Shown one piece after another: positions 8,279 through 17,800 of a stretch of 64,000 nucleotides of DNA. The stretch lies in contig NZ_CP017415.1 of assembly GCF_001753245.1 (NCBI RefSeq), forward strand, positions 2,198,501 to 2,262,500. The letters run 5' to 3'. The stretch is from Acidihalobacter yilgarnensis. GTDB taxonomy: Bacteria; Pseudomonadota; Gammaproteobacteria; DSM-5130; Acidihalobacteraceae. Made by a program: the position numbers and the translations under genes. Below the pieces are notes generated by a model. That model ran no database searches. It saw only the letters and a program-made list of their open reading frames with translations, and was not told the DNA's origin. Numbering within the stretch: the stretch's first letter is position 1; the number at the start of each line of letters is the position of its first letter.

Positions 8279-8300
8279 CGCCCGCGAGATCTGAAACCAC

Positions 8301-8768
8301 ATGCCGCCGCCAACCGCCCCACGCATACGTCAAGCCGACTGGCAGTCTGATCGCACAATTTTGATCGCGCTGCGCGAAACCGTCTTCGTCCATGAGCAGG
8401 GCGTGCCGCTGGAAATCGAGATCGACGAAGCCGACCCGATCTGTCTGCATCTACTGGCCGAAAAGGCCGGACATCCCGTCGGTACTGGCCGCTTGCTCGA
8501 AGACGGCCATATCGGGCGCTTAGCCGTCCTGCGTGAATACCGTGGCCAGGGGATCGGTCGCGCCCTACTCGACGCATTGATGCACGAAGCAGCCCGACTC
8601 GGCCACCGCCACGCCATCCTCAACGCCCAGCTGCAGGCCATCCCCTTTTACGAGCGCGCAGGATTCACCGCGAGCGGCCCCGAATTTCTCGATGCGGGAA
8701 TACCGCATCGAGAAATGCACTGCGCCTTGTCAGCCAGCATCGAGGCAACGAGACCGGCGTTGGACTAA
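8301..8768 (+). CDS. GNAT family N-acetyltransferase
   Basis: This 155-residue protein has the GNAT fold signatures: an early R..VFV.EQGVP segment, the LAVLREYRGQGIGRALLDAL acetyl-CoA-binding stretch (motif A with R/Q-GxGIG), and a C-terminal IPFYERAGFTASG region. It should transfer an acetyl group from acetyl-CoA to an unknown amine. It resembles the ElaA/YjcF-type subgroup. It is followed 42 bases later by a gene that often accompanies such acetyltransferases, so the two are probably co-transcribed. Substrate is unknown. Confidence 0.82.
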   Translation: MPPPTAPRIRQADWQSDRTILIALRETVFVHEQGVPLEIEIDEADPICLHLLAEKAGHPVGTGRLLEDGHIGRLAVLREYRGQGIGRALLDALMHEAARLGHRHAILNAQLQAIPFYERAGFTASGPEFLDAGIPHREMHCALSASIEATRPALD

Positions 8769-8810
8769 AGTCGTTCTGAGGACACTCTCGCGCAGACAGG
8801 TATGTAAACC

Positions 8811-9317
8811 ATGGCTGAACCTCCCGCCCCTGCGCCCAAGCAGCGACACGATCCTCTCCAAGGCCGCGAGGCTCTGCAGACCGCCTCGCTGGCGCTTATT
8901 GAATCGACACGGAGAAGCGTCGACATTCTGAGTCGCACGCTCGACCCACCGCTCTACAGTACCGACGACTGCAGCGATCGCCTATTCGCCCTGATCAAGC
9001 GCAACCGGCACTGCCGTATCCGTATTCTGGTCGCCGACATCGATCCCCTGAGACGACAAGGGCACCGCCTACTCGCGCTCGCCCAGCGCGTCCCCAGCTT
9101 TGTCGAAGTCCGTCAGCAAGCCCCCCGGCATCGCATGGAGCGTCGTGAATGGCTCATCAGCGACGCACAAGCCGTGCTCTATCGCGAGCAGGCCGATCGC
9201 GATGACGCGATCATCAGCCGCCACGACCCACGCTGGGCGCTCGCGCTTACGAATGAATTTCAGGCGATGTGGGACGTGGCGGAACAACATCCGGATCTAC
9301 GTCGGTTGTCGCTCTAG
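8811..9317 (+). CDS. Uncharacterised protein downstream of the acetyltransferase (DUF7931-like)
   Basis: The 168-residue protein begins with a Pro-rich segment, then a region (ALIESTRRSVDILSRTLDPPLY, CRIRILVADIDPLRRQGHR) that reads like a phospholipase D-type fold without the HKD catalytic motif. It resembles a conserved family found next to GNAT acetyltransferase genes in gammaproteobacteria. It has no signal peptide or membrane segment. Its function is not known. It converges on dacB with only 13 bases between the ends. Confidence 0.65.
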   Translation: MAEPPAPAPKQRHDPLQGREALQTASLALIESTRRSVDILSRTLDPPLYSTDDCSDRLFALIKRNRHCRIRILVADIDPLRRQGHRLLALAQRVPSFVEVRQQAPRHRMERREWLISDAQAVLYREQADRDDAIISRHDPRWALALTNEFQAMWDVAEQHPDLRRLSL

Positions 9318-9330
9318 GATGGGTGATCGA

Positions 9331-10902
9331 TCAAGGATGTGCGGCATCGTCGCGCGCCAGCAGGGCCTCTAGGTCCGATCTGACCGCAGCGATGGCGTCG
9401 AACAAACCAACGTGCGGGCGCCGATGCCCGCCGTTCACGAGCACCGCGAATGCACCCCAACGACCGTGCGCCAGGCGGAGATACCCCGCCAGCGCGAATA
9501 CCGACACCGGCTGATTCAGCGAACCCGTCTTGGCCGCGATGCGCGTATCCCACGCCGTCGAACCGCCCTTAAGCATGGCCACCGGGGTCTGGTCCGGCAC
9601 GGTCAGCCCCGCCAGAAAGGCCGGAAAATCGCCGTAACGATGGTATTCGTGCGCGAGTAGCGCCGTGATGTCGTTGGCCGACAAGCGATTGCCCACGGTC
9701 AGGCCGCTGCCGCTTTCAAGCAACGGTCGACCGTCACGCGCCCAGGCGAAGAGCGAAGCGACATCGACGGCTCGGGCGTAAGCGCTCAAGCGTCGCCCCG
9801 CCTCCGGCAGATTAACGGGCACGGGCGCACCGTCGGCCGCGGCCCAGTCGAGTGCCAGGGTATCGGCCATGTAGTTGTTGCTGTACACCAGCATGCCGCG
9901 TAACTGCTCGCCTAGCGGTGTACCCTCAACTTTAGCGACAGGCACACCGGCCATAACCTTGCCGCCCGCGCGGACGACCGCCACCCCGCCATGCACCGCC
10001 ACCCCGGCCTGCTCGAGAAACGCACGGAATACCTCTCCGGCAAAGCGGTCAGGGTGTGCAATCGAGCGGTAGAAGCGGCGGGGCTTGCCGCCCAGCGGGA
10101 TGCCACCGGAGACTTCGAAGACCTCGCGCGCACCCTCGCTGCGGCGTACGACGCGGATATGCGCCGGTTGGCCGGGCGGCAGAGTTTCGACACGCCCGCG
10201 GATCGCCAGCATGGGCAGATCGAACGGCTCGAAGGCAAGTCGTGCGGGTGCCCCCGCCTGCGCGCCAGGACGCACGCTCAGACAGGCATTGCTGAAATCC
10301 ACCCCGGCCGATGACAGCGGTGCGTTATAGGCGTCCTCGCTTTCGCGCTTCGCCCGGCAGCGATCGCGCGTCACACAGGGCACCGGGCCAAAGCGGCGCG
10401 CATCGACCAGCAAACGACCGTCAACGACGCGGATGCCGGACTCGCGCACGCGCTGGGCCAGCGTCCAGAGCTGCGCGTTGACCAAACCCGGATCGCCGCC
10501 ACCGACGAACACGAGGTCGCCGTGCAGCACCCCCTGCTTCACTGACCCAAGCCGGGTAACTCGGGTTGTGAATCGCTTGGCCGCGCCCCAGCGATCGAGC
10601 GCGGCGGCCGACGTGTACAGCTTCGTCACCGAGGCCGGGATCAACGCCTGCCCCGGATCCAAGGTGGCCAGCGTACGGCCGCTCTCGATGTCGATCACCC
10701 GCGCGCTGACCCGCGCGCCAGACGCCACCAGATGGTTGAGCGCGGGCAGCGAATAAGGGGGCGCTTCCACGGCCTTGTCCGTCGCGTGGGCCGCGGCGGC
10801 GGACAAGGCGAAACACAGGGCGAAGAGCCAACCCGTCAGCACACCGCCCCGTCGGGTCGAGGCCAGCGGCGGGAAGACAGCGGGGCGGCGGCGATGTATC
10901 AC
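9331..10902 (-). CDS. dacB: D-alanyl-D-alanine carboxypeptidase/endopeptidase (PBP4)
   Basis: The 523-residue protein has an N-terminal hydrophobic signal (WLFALCFALSAAAAHA) and the three motifs of serine penicillin-binding proteins: SVTK (active Ser/Lys, in PASVTKLYT), SNN (in YSNNYMADTLAL) and KTG (in AAKTGSLNQ). It trims D-Ala from, or cleaves crosslinks in, periplasmic peptidoglycan. The length and the insertion between SxxK and SxN fit the PBP4 (S13) class. It lies 8 bases downstream of serS on the same strand. Confidence 0.92.
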   Translation of the reverse strand: MIHRRRPAVFPPLASTRRGGVLTGWLFALCFALSAAAAHATDKAVEAPPYSLPALNHLVASGARVSARVIDIESGRTLATLDPGQALIPASVTKLYTSAAALDRWGAAKRFTTRVTRLGSVKQGVLHGDLVFVGGGDPGLVNAQLWTLAQRVRESGIRVVDGRLLVDARRFGPVPCVTRDRCRAKRESEDAYNAPLSSAGVDFSNACLSVRPGAQAGAPARLAFEPFDLPMLAIRGRVETLPPGQPAHIRVVRRSEGAREVFEVSGGIPLGGKPRRFYRSIAHPDRFAGEVFRAFLEQAGVAVHGGVAVVRAGGKVMAGVPVAKVEGTPLGEQLRGMLVYSNNYMADTLALDWAAADGAPVPVNLPEAGRRLSAYARAVDVASLFAWARDGRPLLESGSGLTVGNRLSANDITALLAHEYHRYGDFPAFLAGLTVPDQTPVAMLKGGSTAWDTRIAAKTGSLNQPVSVFALAGYLRLAHGRWGAFAVLVNGGHRRPHVGLFDAIAAVRSDLEALLARDDAAHP

Positions 10903-10910
10903 CGTGCGCG

Positions 10911-12220
<1,310 letters not shown>

Positions 12221-12228
12221 TTACACGC

Positions 12229-12543
12229 TCAGGCATCGCCGTTCGACGCATCGTGCGCGGTAGCATCGAAGGTCAGCACATGACTGGGATCAACCATGGT
12301 CAATATCTGCGCAACCACCTCTGCCACCCGCTCTGAACTGTCGTAGAACTCGATCACCACCGGCAGATCGAGCGACAGGCTCAGCAGCGAACTCGTATGT
12401 ACCTCGCCCGAACGGCCGAAGCCGCTGATACCGCGAAACAGCGTGGCGCCGCGGACCTTTGCATCGTCATGCAGATAGTGCAGCACCTTCTCATGCGCGT
12501 TGGCGCTTTCGTGCAGGTAAATCCGTGCGATGGTGACTTTCAT
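12229..12543 (-). CDS. DUF190 family protein
   Basis: A 104-residue cytoplasmic protein beginning MKVTIARIYLHE, with the conserved LFRGISGFG and LPVVIEFYD segments of the DUF190 family, which has a PII-like fold. It overlaps the crcB stop as ATGA. DUF190 genes often sit beside crcB, suggesting a link to fluoride export, perhaps sensing or regulation, but the role is not established. Confidence 0.85.
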   Translation of the reverse strand: MKVTIARIYLHESANAHEKVLHYLHDDAKVRGATLFRGISGFGRSGEVHTSSLLSLSLDLPVVIEFYDSSERVAEVVAQILTMVDPSHVLTFDATAHDASNGDA

Positions 12544-12917
12544 AGCTGCCTCCCGAGCAATAGACCCAACCAGCAGACGCTGACGCAAACCAGCACGCTG
12601 ACCAACATGTTCACGCCCGCCTTGAGCACATCCCCCTGCTCGATCAGGCTCAGGGTTTCGATGGAAAAGGTGGAAAACGTGGTGAACGCCCCCAGACCGC
12701 CGGTCAATATCGCCGCACGGACCTCCGGACCCACGTTGAGGCGCTCGACCAGCATGGCGGTCAAAAAACCCATGGCCAGCGACCCCAGCACATTGACCGC
12801 GAGCGTACCCCAGGGGAATCCCCTGCCCAGCCAATGATAAACCCCGTTGGAAACACCGAAGCGCATCATCGCGCCCACCGCGCCACCGAACGCGATGGCC
12901 AGCAACTGCAATCCCAT
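12540..12917 (-). CDS. crcB: Fluoride efflux channel CrcB (Fluc)
   Basis: The 125-residue protein has four hydrophobic segments and the family motifs GGAVGAMMRF, GTLAVNVLGS and GGLGAFTTFSTFS. It forms a dimeric fluoride channel in the inner membrane that lowers cytoplasmic fluoride. The ATG at 12917 follows a good GAGGAG ribosome-binding site. I found no fluoride riboswitch pattern in the 160 bases upstream. It is coupled to the DUF190 gene. Confidence 0.93.
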   Translation of the reverse strand: MGLQLLAIAFGGAVGAMMRFGVSNGVYHWLGRGFPWGTLAVNVLGSLAMGFLTAMLVERLNVGPEVRAAILTGGLGAFTTFSTFSIETLSLIEQGDVLKAGVNMLVSVLVCVSVCWLGLLLGRQL

Positions 12918-13014
12918 GGATAGTACTCCTCGTGGTTCGTACGCGGCCGGACGGCGCCCGGCTCGCCCATTCTTGCGACACCGCAGCAAAGCGTCAATGT
13001 GTGTTCGGCCATCG

Positions 13015-13043
13015 TTGGCGTGCGCGGGTGAGGACTCTATACT
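13015..13043 (+). promoter_or_regulatory. Candidate sigma-70 promoter for the aminotransferase gene
   Basis: TTGGCG (13015-13020) and TATACT (13038-13043) are separated by exactly 17 bases. Transcription would start near 13050, and a GGAGCAGGAG ribosome-binding region precedes the ATG at 13081. Confidence 0.55.
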
Positions 13044-13080
13044 CCGGAGCCTCAGCAAGCAGGAGCAGGAGACCATTACA

Positions 13081-14292
13081 ATGACAAACAGCTTCCACCC
13101 GCCCAGACGGGTGCTCATGGGGCCCGGCCCCTCCGATGTCGACCCGCGTGTCCTCGAAGCCATGGCACGCCCCACCATCGGCCACCTCGACCCGCTGTTC
13201 GTGGATATGATGGACGAACTCAAAGGCATGTTGCAGTACGCCTTCCGCACACGCAATGCACTCACCCTACCCATTTCCGCCCCCGGTTCGGCGGGCATGG
13301 AAACCGCCTTCGTCAATCTAGTCGAGCCCGGCGACACCGTGATCGTCTGCCAGAACGGCGTGTTCGGCGGCCGCATGAAGGAAAACGTCGAACGCTGCGG
13401 CGCCACCCCAGTGATGGTGGAAGACGAATGGGGCAAACCGGTCGACCCGCAGAAGCTCGAAGACGCCCTCAAGGCACATCCCGAGGCGCGCACCGTCGCC
13501 TTCGTGCAGGCCGAGACCTCCACCGGCGCGGAGTCCGACACCCGCACTCTGGTCGAGATCGCACACCGTCATGACTGCCTTGCCATCGTCGACACCGTCA
13601 CCGCGCTCGGCGGCACCCCCATCGAAACCGATGCCTGGGGCATCGACGCGGTGTATTCCGGCAGCCAGAAATGCCTCTCCTGCACGCCGGGGCTGTCGCC
13701 GGTGAGCTTCAGCGAAGCCGCCATCGCGCGCATCCGCAACCGCAAAACCAAGGTGCAAAGCTGGTTCCTAGACCTCAACCTCGTCATGGGCTATTGGGGC
13801 GAAGGCGCCAAGCGCGCCTACCACCACACCGCGCCGATCAACGCCCTCTACGGTCTGCACGAGTCGTTGGTCCTGCTACAAGAGGAAGGCCTCGAGAACG
13901 CCTGGGCCCGCCATCGCCGCAATCACGAAGCCCTGCGTGACGGCCTGGAGGCCATGGGGCTGTCCTTCGTGGTGGCGCCCGAGCATCGCCTGCCTCAGCT
14001 CAACGCCGTGCGCGTGCCTGAAGGTGTCGACGAGGCCACTGTGCGCAGCGCGCTGCTCAGCGATTACAGCATCGAGATCGGCGCCGGTCTCGGCCCGCTG
14101 GCCGGCCGCATCTGGCGCATCGGCCTAATGGGCTACGCCAGCAACCCGCGCAACGTCTATCTGCTGCTCAGCGCCTTGGAAGCCATCCTCGCCGCACAGG
14201 GATACGCACTGCCTCGCGGCGCAGCAGTCGATGCCGCGCGGGCCGCCTACGCCAGCGGCAACGAAAACCTTAAGACCGCCGCGAACGGTTAA
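13081..14292 (+). CDS. Class V aminotransferase (alanine/serine--glyoxylate type)
   Basis: From the ATG at 13081 (good upstream GGAG) the protein has 403 residues. It begins with the family's RVLMGPGPSDVDPRVLEAM segment and has the PLP-lysine region SGSQKCLSCTPG and the substrate-binding GLMGYASNP. These enzymes transfer an amino group from alanine or serine to glyoxylate, or act on related pairs; the true donor cannot be settled from sequence. A 17-base-spaced promoter precedes it and an intrinsic terminator follows, so it is a single-gene unit. Confidence 0.87.
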   Translation: MTNSFHPPRRVLMGPGPSDVDPRVLEAMARPTIGHLDPLFVDMMDELKGMLQYAFRTRNALTLPISAPGSAGMETAFVNLVEPGDTVIVCQNGVFGGRMKENVERCGATPVMVEDEWGKPVDPQKLEDALKAHPEARTVAFVQAETSTGAESDTRTLVEIAHRHDCLAIVDTVTALGGTPIETDAWGIDAVYSGSQKCLSCTPGLSPVSFSEAAIARIRNRKTKVQSWFLDLNLVMGYWGEGAKRAYHHTAPINALYGLHESLVLLQEEGLENAWARHRRNHEALRDGLEAMGLSFVVAPEHRLPQLNAVRVPEGVDEATVRSALLSDYSIEIGAGLGPLAGRIWRIGLMGYASNPRNVYLLLSALEAILAAQGYALPRGAAVDAARAAYASGNENLKTAANG

Positions 14293-14315
14293 GACTCAAT
14301 GGGCAACGTTTCCTC

Positions 14316-14341
14316 AGGGGCGCTTCAGCGCCCCTTTTTTT
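14316..14341 (+). terminator. Intrinsic terminator of the aminotransferase gene
   Basis: The stem GGGGCGC/GCGCCCC with a TTCA loop is followed by a run of T residues to 14341. Confidence 0.9.
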
Positions 14342-14379
14342 GGGGAAATCTGCGCTTTGCAAGCGCAAGAAGAATTGAA

Positions 14380-14400
14380 TATCCGGATTTAAGTGTGTTT
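14380..14400 (+). repeat. Left copy of a 21-bp inverted repeat flanking the accessory insert
   Basis: The 21 bases beginning TATCCGGATTTAAGTG are, read in reverse complement, identical at 20 of 21 positions to 18165-18185. The two copies face each other across the three-gene insert. Confidence 0.75.
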
Positions 14401-14592
14401 GACGACAGCGCTCGGGATACAAATCGATGCCGCTCTTCACTAGAGTTAGCGCAGACCAACAGCGGTCAGCAGCCCAGCGCTGCTGTGAGGCAACAGTCGG
14501 CCATGAGCGGTCGGACTTGCTATTTCAATATTGGGCTATGCAATGGCAAGTTTGCAGCGAGAAGAAGTCTTTAGCCTATAGCTTAATTAGCA

Positions 14593-15990
14593 TCAACTCC
14601 GAGGCTTCACACCGCCCTTGCGACCCAGACCAAAACCGACACGGTACAAATCGGGCATGTCGATGCGACCGTCTCTTTTGGTTTCCAGCAAACCAAGACG
14701 CTGCAAATCTTCACGCACACCATCCCAACCACGATCGATATGCTGAGCTGGGAGGCGCGTCATCGTCATCCCTTTGGCGCCGTCCGGAAACTTCATTTCC
14801 CACTGCGTCAGTATTGCCTCGAATTCACAGGGCACATTCATGCCGCTCAAAGCTGAGAGGACGTCAGGTACCCATGGGTAATCTTCTGCCATCTCCTGCA
14901 CGCGAATTTCCGAAGCCTTCTGGATACCACGCTTGATGCTTTCGAAGTGCAGTGCGCGTTCATGTTGTGAGTAACGCTCGCTGGAGTCTTCAGCCGCTTG
15001 TCGAATGGCGGCGAGAAATGAGCGCGGCGAAGTCTGTCCACGTCCGTCAGCCAAGTGCCCCACCGACCATATGTATGGCACACCACGTCGTTTGTCACGC
15101 CCCATCCATGGGCCAGCCAGCGCCTCAAAAGCCTTTCGTTGCGACTCGGATTCAGATTTCATGTCCTGAGTAAGTCGCCACACACCATCTTGCTCGACGA
15201 CTTGCAGACAAATATCGCGCAAATACAGGCCATGAGCATCCGGTGAATTGATGAGCCTTTGCCATAGCAAACCGTGTAAATCGTGCCTTGCCCACGTCAA
15301 GTCGGCCTTGGTCGCCATCAACTTGGAGGCATCAGGAAAATTAAACACTGTACGTTCCGCCTGATCCTCTCGGAGAAATACCTTGGCATGCAGACCCTGG
15401 AAGGCCTTCAACCAAAGAACTGTACGCATCAAGCCTCGCACGATGTCATCCATGCGCTTCCAGTCAGTGCTCGTGCGGTCCAGCGCATCGAACAGAATCA
15501 AACCCCTCCAATCCCGCGGGCGTTGCATCAAGCGCGCAGCAGCCTCGGGCTCAGCTTTTAACCAAGCGACAGTACTCGGCCAACTATCACTGGGAATTGA
15601 GTCGCCAGCACGCTGCGCTACCCAACGCAAAACAACTGCTCGCCACAGGTCATATGGGTCGCCCGCCTGATCAAGAAATGTCGAAAACACATCGGCATTC
15701 GGGTAGCTTTCAATTTTCTCTACACTAGCAAAGCCTACACGCACTTCAATCTCGTGTAATTCAGAGGCGGCTTCCCCCAGGTTTATGCGAAGTGGCATTG
15801 ATTGAAGCGCAGCTGTCCAGAAAGACTTCCCAACGCCTCGACCGCCCACTACTACATGAGCATCCAGCCGCAATGCTTTCAGGTGCGAGGGCGGTAGATA
15901 CAGGGTCTCAGGCGCGGGGGTTTCCCCGAAATTACTGGTTTCCAGCGGTGCAGCCAGAATCGCATCGCGTAGTTTCTGAGCTTGTGTCAT
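14593..15990 (-). CDS. P-loop ATPase of the three-gene accessory cluster
   Basis: The 465-residue protein has a Walker A motif GGRGVGKS (residues 49-56) and a Walker B-like LILFDALD (164-171). These are followed by VFLREDQ and a DLTWARHDLHGLLWQRL segment resembling the sensor region of STAND/KAP-like NTPases. The last 80 residues look like a winged-helix domain (DRGWDGVREDLQRLGLLE, DMPDLYRVGFGLGRKG). I do not recognise a named family. Its ATG overlaps the stop of the KGGVGR ATPase gene as ATGA, so the two are coupled. It is likely the effector, sensor or partner NTPase of the system. Confidence 0.72.
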   Translation of the reverse strand: MTQAQKLRDAILAAPLETSNFGETPAPETLYLPPSHLKALRLDAHVVVGGRGVGKSFWTAALQSMPLRINLGEAASELHEIEVRVGFASVEKIESYPNADVFSTFLDQAGDPYDLWRAVVLRWVAQRAGDSIPSDSWPSTVAWLKAEPEAAARLMQRPRDWRGLILFDALDRTSTDWKRMDDIVRGLMRTVLWLKAFQGLHAKVFLREDQAERTVFNFPDASKLMATKADLTWARHDLHGLLWQRLINSPDAHGLYLRDICLQVVEQDGVWRLTQDMKSESESQRKAFEALAGPWMGRDKRRGVPYIWSVGHLADGRGQTSPRSFLAAIRQAAEDSSERYSQHERALHFESIKRGIQKASEIRVQEMAEDYPWVPDVLSALSGMNVPCEFEAILTQWEMKFPDGAKGMTMTRLPAQHIDRGWDGVREDLQRLGLLETKRDGRIDMPDLYRVGFGLGRKGGVKPRS

Positions 15991-17384
15991 GACCGCCCTT
16001 CCATGCCCACGAAATCCCTCACGCCATCAAGCAACCAACCAAAGATAGCGTTCACTTCCTGAACATCGATGACGGCAAGCCGCCCTTGCAACGAGCGTAG
16101 GCCAGCGAAACTACGGTGCCAGTTCACCGCCCACGGATAATGTGGGGCGCCTTCGTCAGCTTCGTCGAAGTTCCAGCCTTCGACCAAATCACCAACACGC
16201 CATTTCCCATCGCCATCTGATGACGGCCCAATTGCTTCAGGCTTGGGAGGTGCAATCTCGTCGTAGAGCGTGTCGACGAATACGCCATAGGCATGTTCGC
16301 GCAAACCATCTAAATAATTCACACGATCCAGCTCTGGCACAATGGCTCCAACGATTTTCAAACGCTCACGGATTTGTTCCGCCACGTGGGCACGTTGCCA
16401 TTGCTCGAACAACATGCGATAGCCACTCCAAGTCTGCTCACCCTCAAGTGCAAACAGCAGGATCAGATTAGCACCCATGTCGGTAATACAGGTGGACGCA
16501 ATTTCGTCGATGCCAGAACGTGAGTCGATCAGCACCACATCGGGTTGAATTCGCTCCTCCAATGCCTCCAACAACCGCCCTAAACGGGCCGACCATATTT
16601 CGCGCGTTCCGTCTTCATGAGACTTGGGCATCCAAACTCGGCCTAGCTTGGATACATATTCGCCATGCTCGGCGCCATGCGCTGGTACAACATAAATTTC
16701 GCCGTCATGCGAGAGATTGCTGGTGGCGACCATGCTATCGAAAACAGCATCGCCGTTGTCCACCAAATCTTCGACAAGCCAGTCAGTAATGCCGTACATG
16801 GGCTGGCGATCGAGGGGCAGCAAGGCAGAGGATAATCCGGGCGACTCCAGGTCTAGATCAAGCACCAAGACGCGACGGCCGACCTGCGCGAGATGCCATG
16901 CTGTGGCTGCAAGCGCGGTGGATCGACCTACTCCGCCCTTGATGGAAAAGAACACAATACGTGGTATGCCTTCGGTTTCAGGTGCGATGCGAGCCCAATT
17001 GGCTTCCGTCGCCAACCGGTCTACCACCCATACTTTGGGGAACCCATCCAACGCGTAAGCGGCAGCCCCTTGACATGCCATTTCGCGGCTTGTTTCAAAC
17101 AGAATTTCAGCATTTTTCGGATAGGCGTGCGCTCCCAAACGGCTCATCAGATTTGACACCAGCGTGTCCCAAATCTGGCGTTGATCAGTTTCTACGAACC
17201 GATCCGGCAAGATCACACGCAAGCGCCCATTTAGATCTCGATTGACAAGCAGCCAATCGTCGTCATTGCTCATGAGGGTATTCAGGGAGCTGCTATGAGA
17301 TTTCAGCCACTCCTGAACTTCCGGCAAAATTCGATCAAAGGTCGGAATAGACTCAGGGATCAGCTCAAAGAGATTTTTTCTCAC
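15987..17384 (-). CDS. KGGVGR-motif variant ParA/MinD-like ATPase
   Basis: The N-terminal 140 residues form a domain of unknown type. Then comes a deviant Walker A, KGGVGRST (149-156), in which the usual second-position Lys before Ser/Thr is Arg. It is followed by VLVLDLDLESPGLSS (about 172-186) and a Walker B-like DVVLIDSRSGIDEIA. This is the SIMIBI/ParA fold. The start is taken as the GTG at 17384: it overlaps the upstream gene's stop as GTGA and has GAGGGG before it, whereas an in-frame start at 17426 would overlap by 46 bases. KGGVGR-variant ATPases are known, mostly uncharacterised, in bacterial accessory regions. Its exact role is inferred. Confidence 0.78.
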   Translation of the reverse strand: MRKNLFELIPESIPTFDRILPEVQEWLKSHSSSLNTLMSNDDDWLLVNRDLNGRLRVILPDRFVETDQRQIWDTLVSNLMSRLGAHAYPKNAEILFETSREMACQGAAAYALDGFPKVWVVDRLATEANWARIAPETEGIPRIVFFSIKGGVGRSTALAATAWHLAQVGRRVLVLDLDLESPGLSSALLPLDRQPMYGITDWLVEDLVDNGDAVFDSMVATSNLSHDGEIYVVPAHGAEHGEYVSKLGRVWMPKSHEDGTREIWSARLGRLLEALEERIQPDVVLIDSRSGIDEIASTCITDMGANLILLFALEGEQTWSGYRMLFEQWQRAHVAEQIRERLKIVGAIVPELDRVNYLDGLREHAYGVFVDTLYDEIAPPKPEAIGPSSDGDGKWRVGDLVEGWNFDEADEGAPHYPWAVNWHRSFAGLRSLQGRLAVIDVQEVNAIFGWLLDGVRDFVGMEGRS

Positions 17385-17800
17385 ATCAATAGCCCCTCTA
17401 GCTGTGCTTTCTTTATGAGATCGCAAACGACTTTGGTACCGGCTCGATGGGTCTGCGCCCGCGTTTGATCGAAGTTAGACTGATTGGCATAGCGGTCAGA
17501 AACATCCCAGTCGTCAAACGGGTTCCCGGCAGGCAAGGAGTATCCGGTCCCTTGCGCGTGGCCGCTACGGTAGCTGTCGAAGCGAGCCCAAACGCCATTC
17601 GCGTGTACCTGATCGCCCCTATTTGTGGGTCTATCCTTGGTCGCGTCGTAAGGCATCCCAAAAGCCAGCATCATTTGCTTCAATCCGCATTCCGCTGCTA
17701 TGCCATACAGGTGATCGGCATTGGCCCAGCGTTGCGACACGAGCAAGTGCTCGGCATCGTTCCAGTGTCGTACATGCGCATCAAGAAAATCCGCTAGCAC
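17381..17800 (-). CDS. HEPN-like protein, first gene of the accessory cluster
   Basis: Starting from a GTG at 17800 preceded by GAGAGGAT, the protein has 139 residues. The segment HWNDAEHLLVSQRWANADHL and the following GIAAECGLKQMM match the helical pattern of HEPN proteins (A..L......A.......A.E..LK). The C-terminal part contains DRY (102-104) and RAQTHR (114-119), which may be a short R-x3-H version of the HEPN active site; the classic motif has four to six residues between R and H. HEPN domains are often toxin RNases, so this may be the effector. The assignment rests on pattern only. Confidence 0.62.
   Translation of the reverse strand: MLADFLDAHVRHWNDAEHLLVSQRWANADHLYGIAAECGLKQMMLAFGMPYDATKDRPTNRGDQVHANGVWARFDSYRSGHAQGTGYSLPAGNPFDDWDVSDRYANQSNFDQTRAQTHRAGTKVVCDLIKKAQLEGLLM

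Larger units (their letters stand above)
14293..14592. other. Intergenic region at the insert's left edge
   Basis: These 300 bases contain the terminator at 14316-14341 and the left copy of the inverted repeat at 14380-14400. They also hold a small hairpin (CAGCAGC 14468-14474 with GCTGCTG 14479-14485). The stretch is visibly less GC-rich than the flanking genes. No gene is recognised. Confidence 0.5.

Noticed and set aside
12918-13080. Possible fluoride riboswitch upstream of crcB
   Set aside because: I looked for the conserved GGCTGATGAC-type core on the minus strand and did not find it.
17385-17426. Upstream ATG start for the KGGVGR ATPase gene
   Set aside because: It would overlap the HEPN-like gene by 46 bases. 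The GTG at 17384 has a GAGGGG site and the same four-base overlap style as the next junction.
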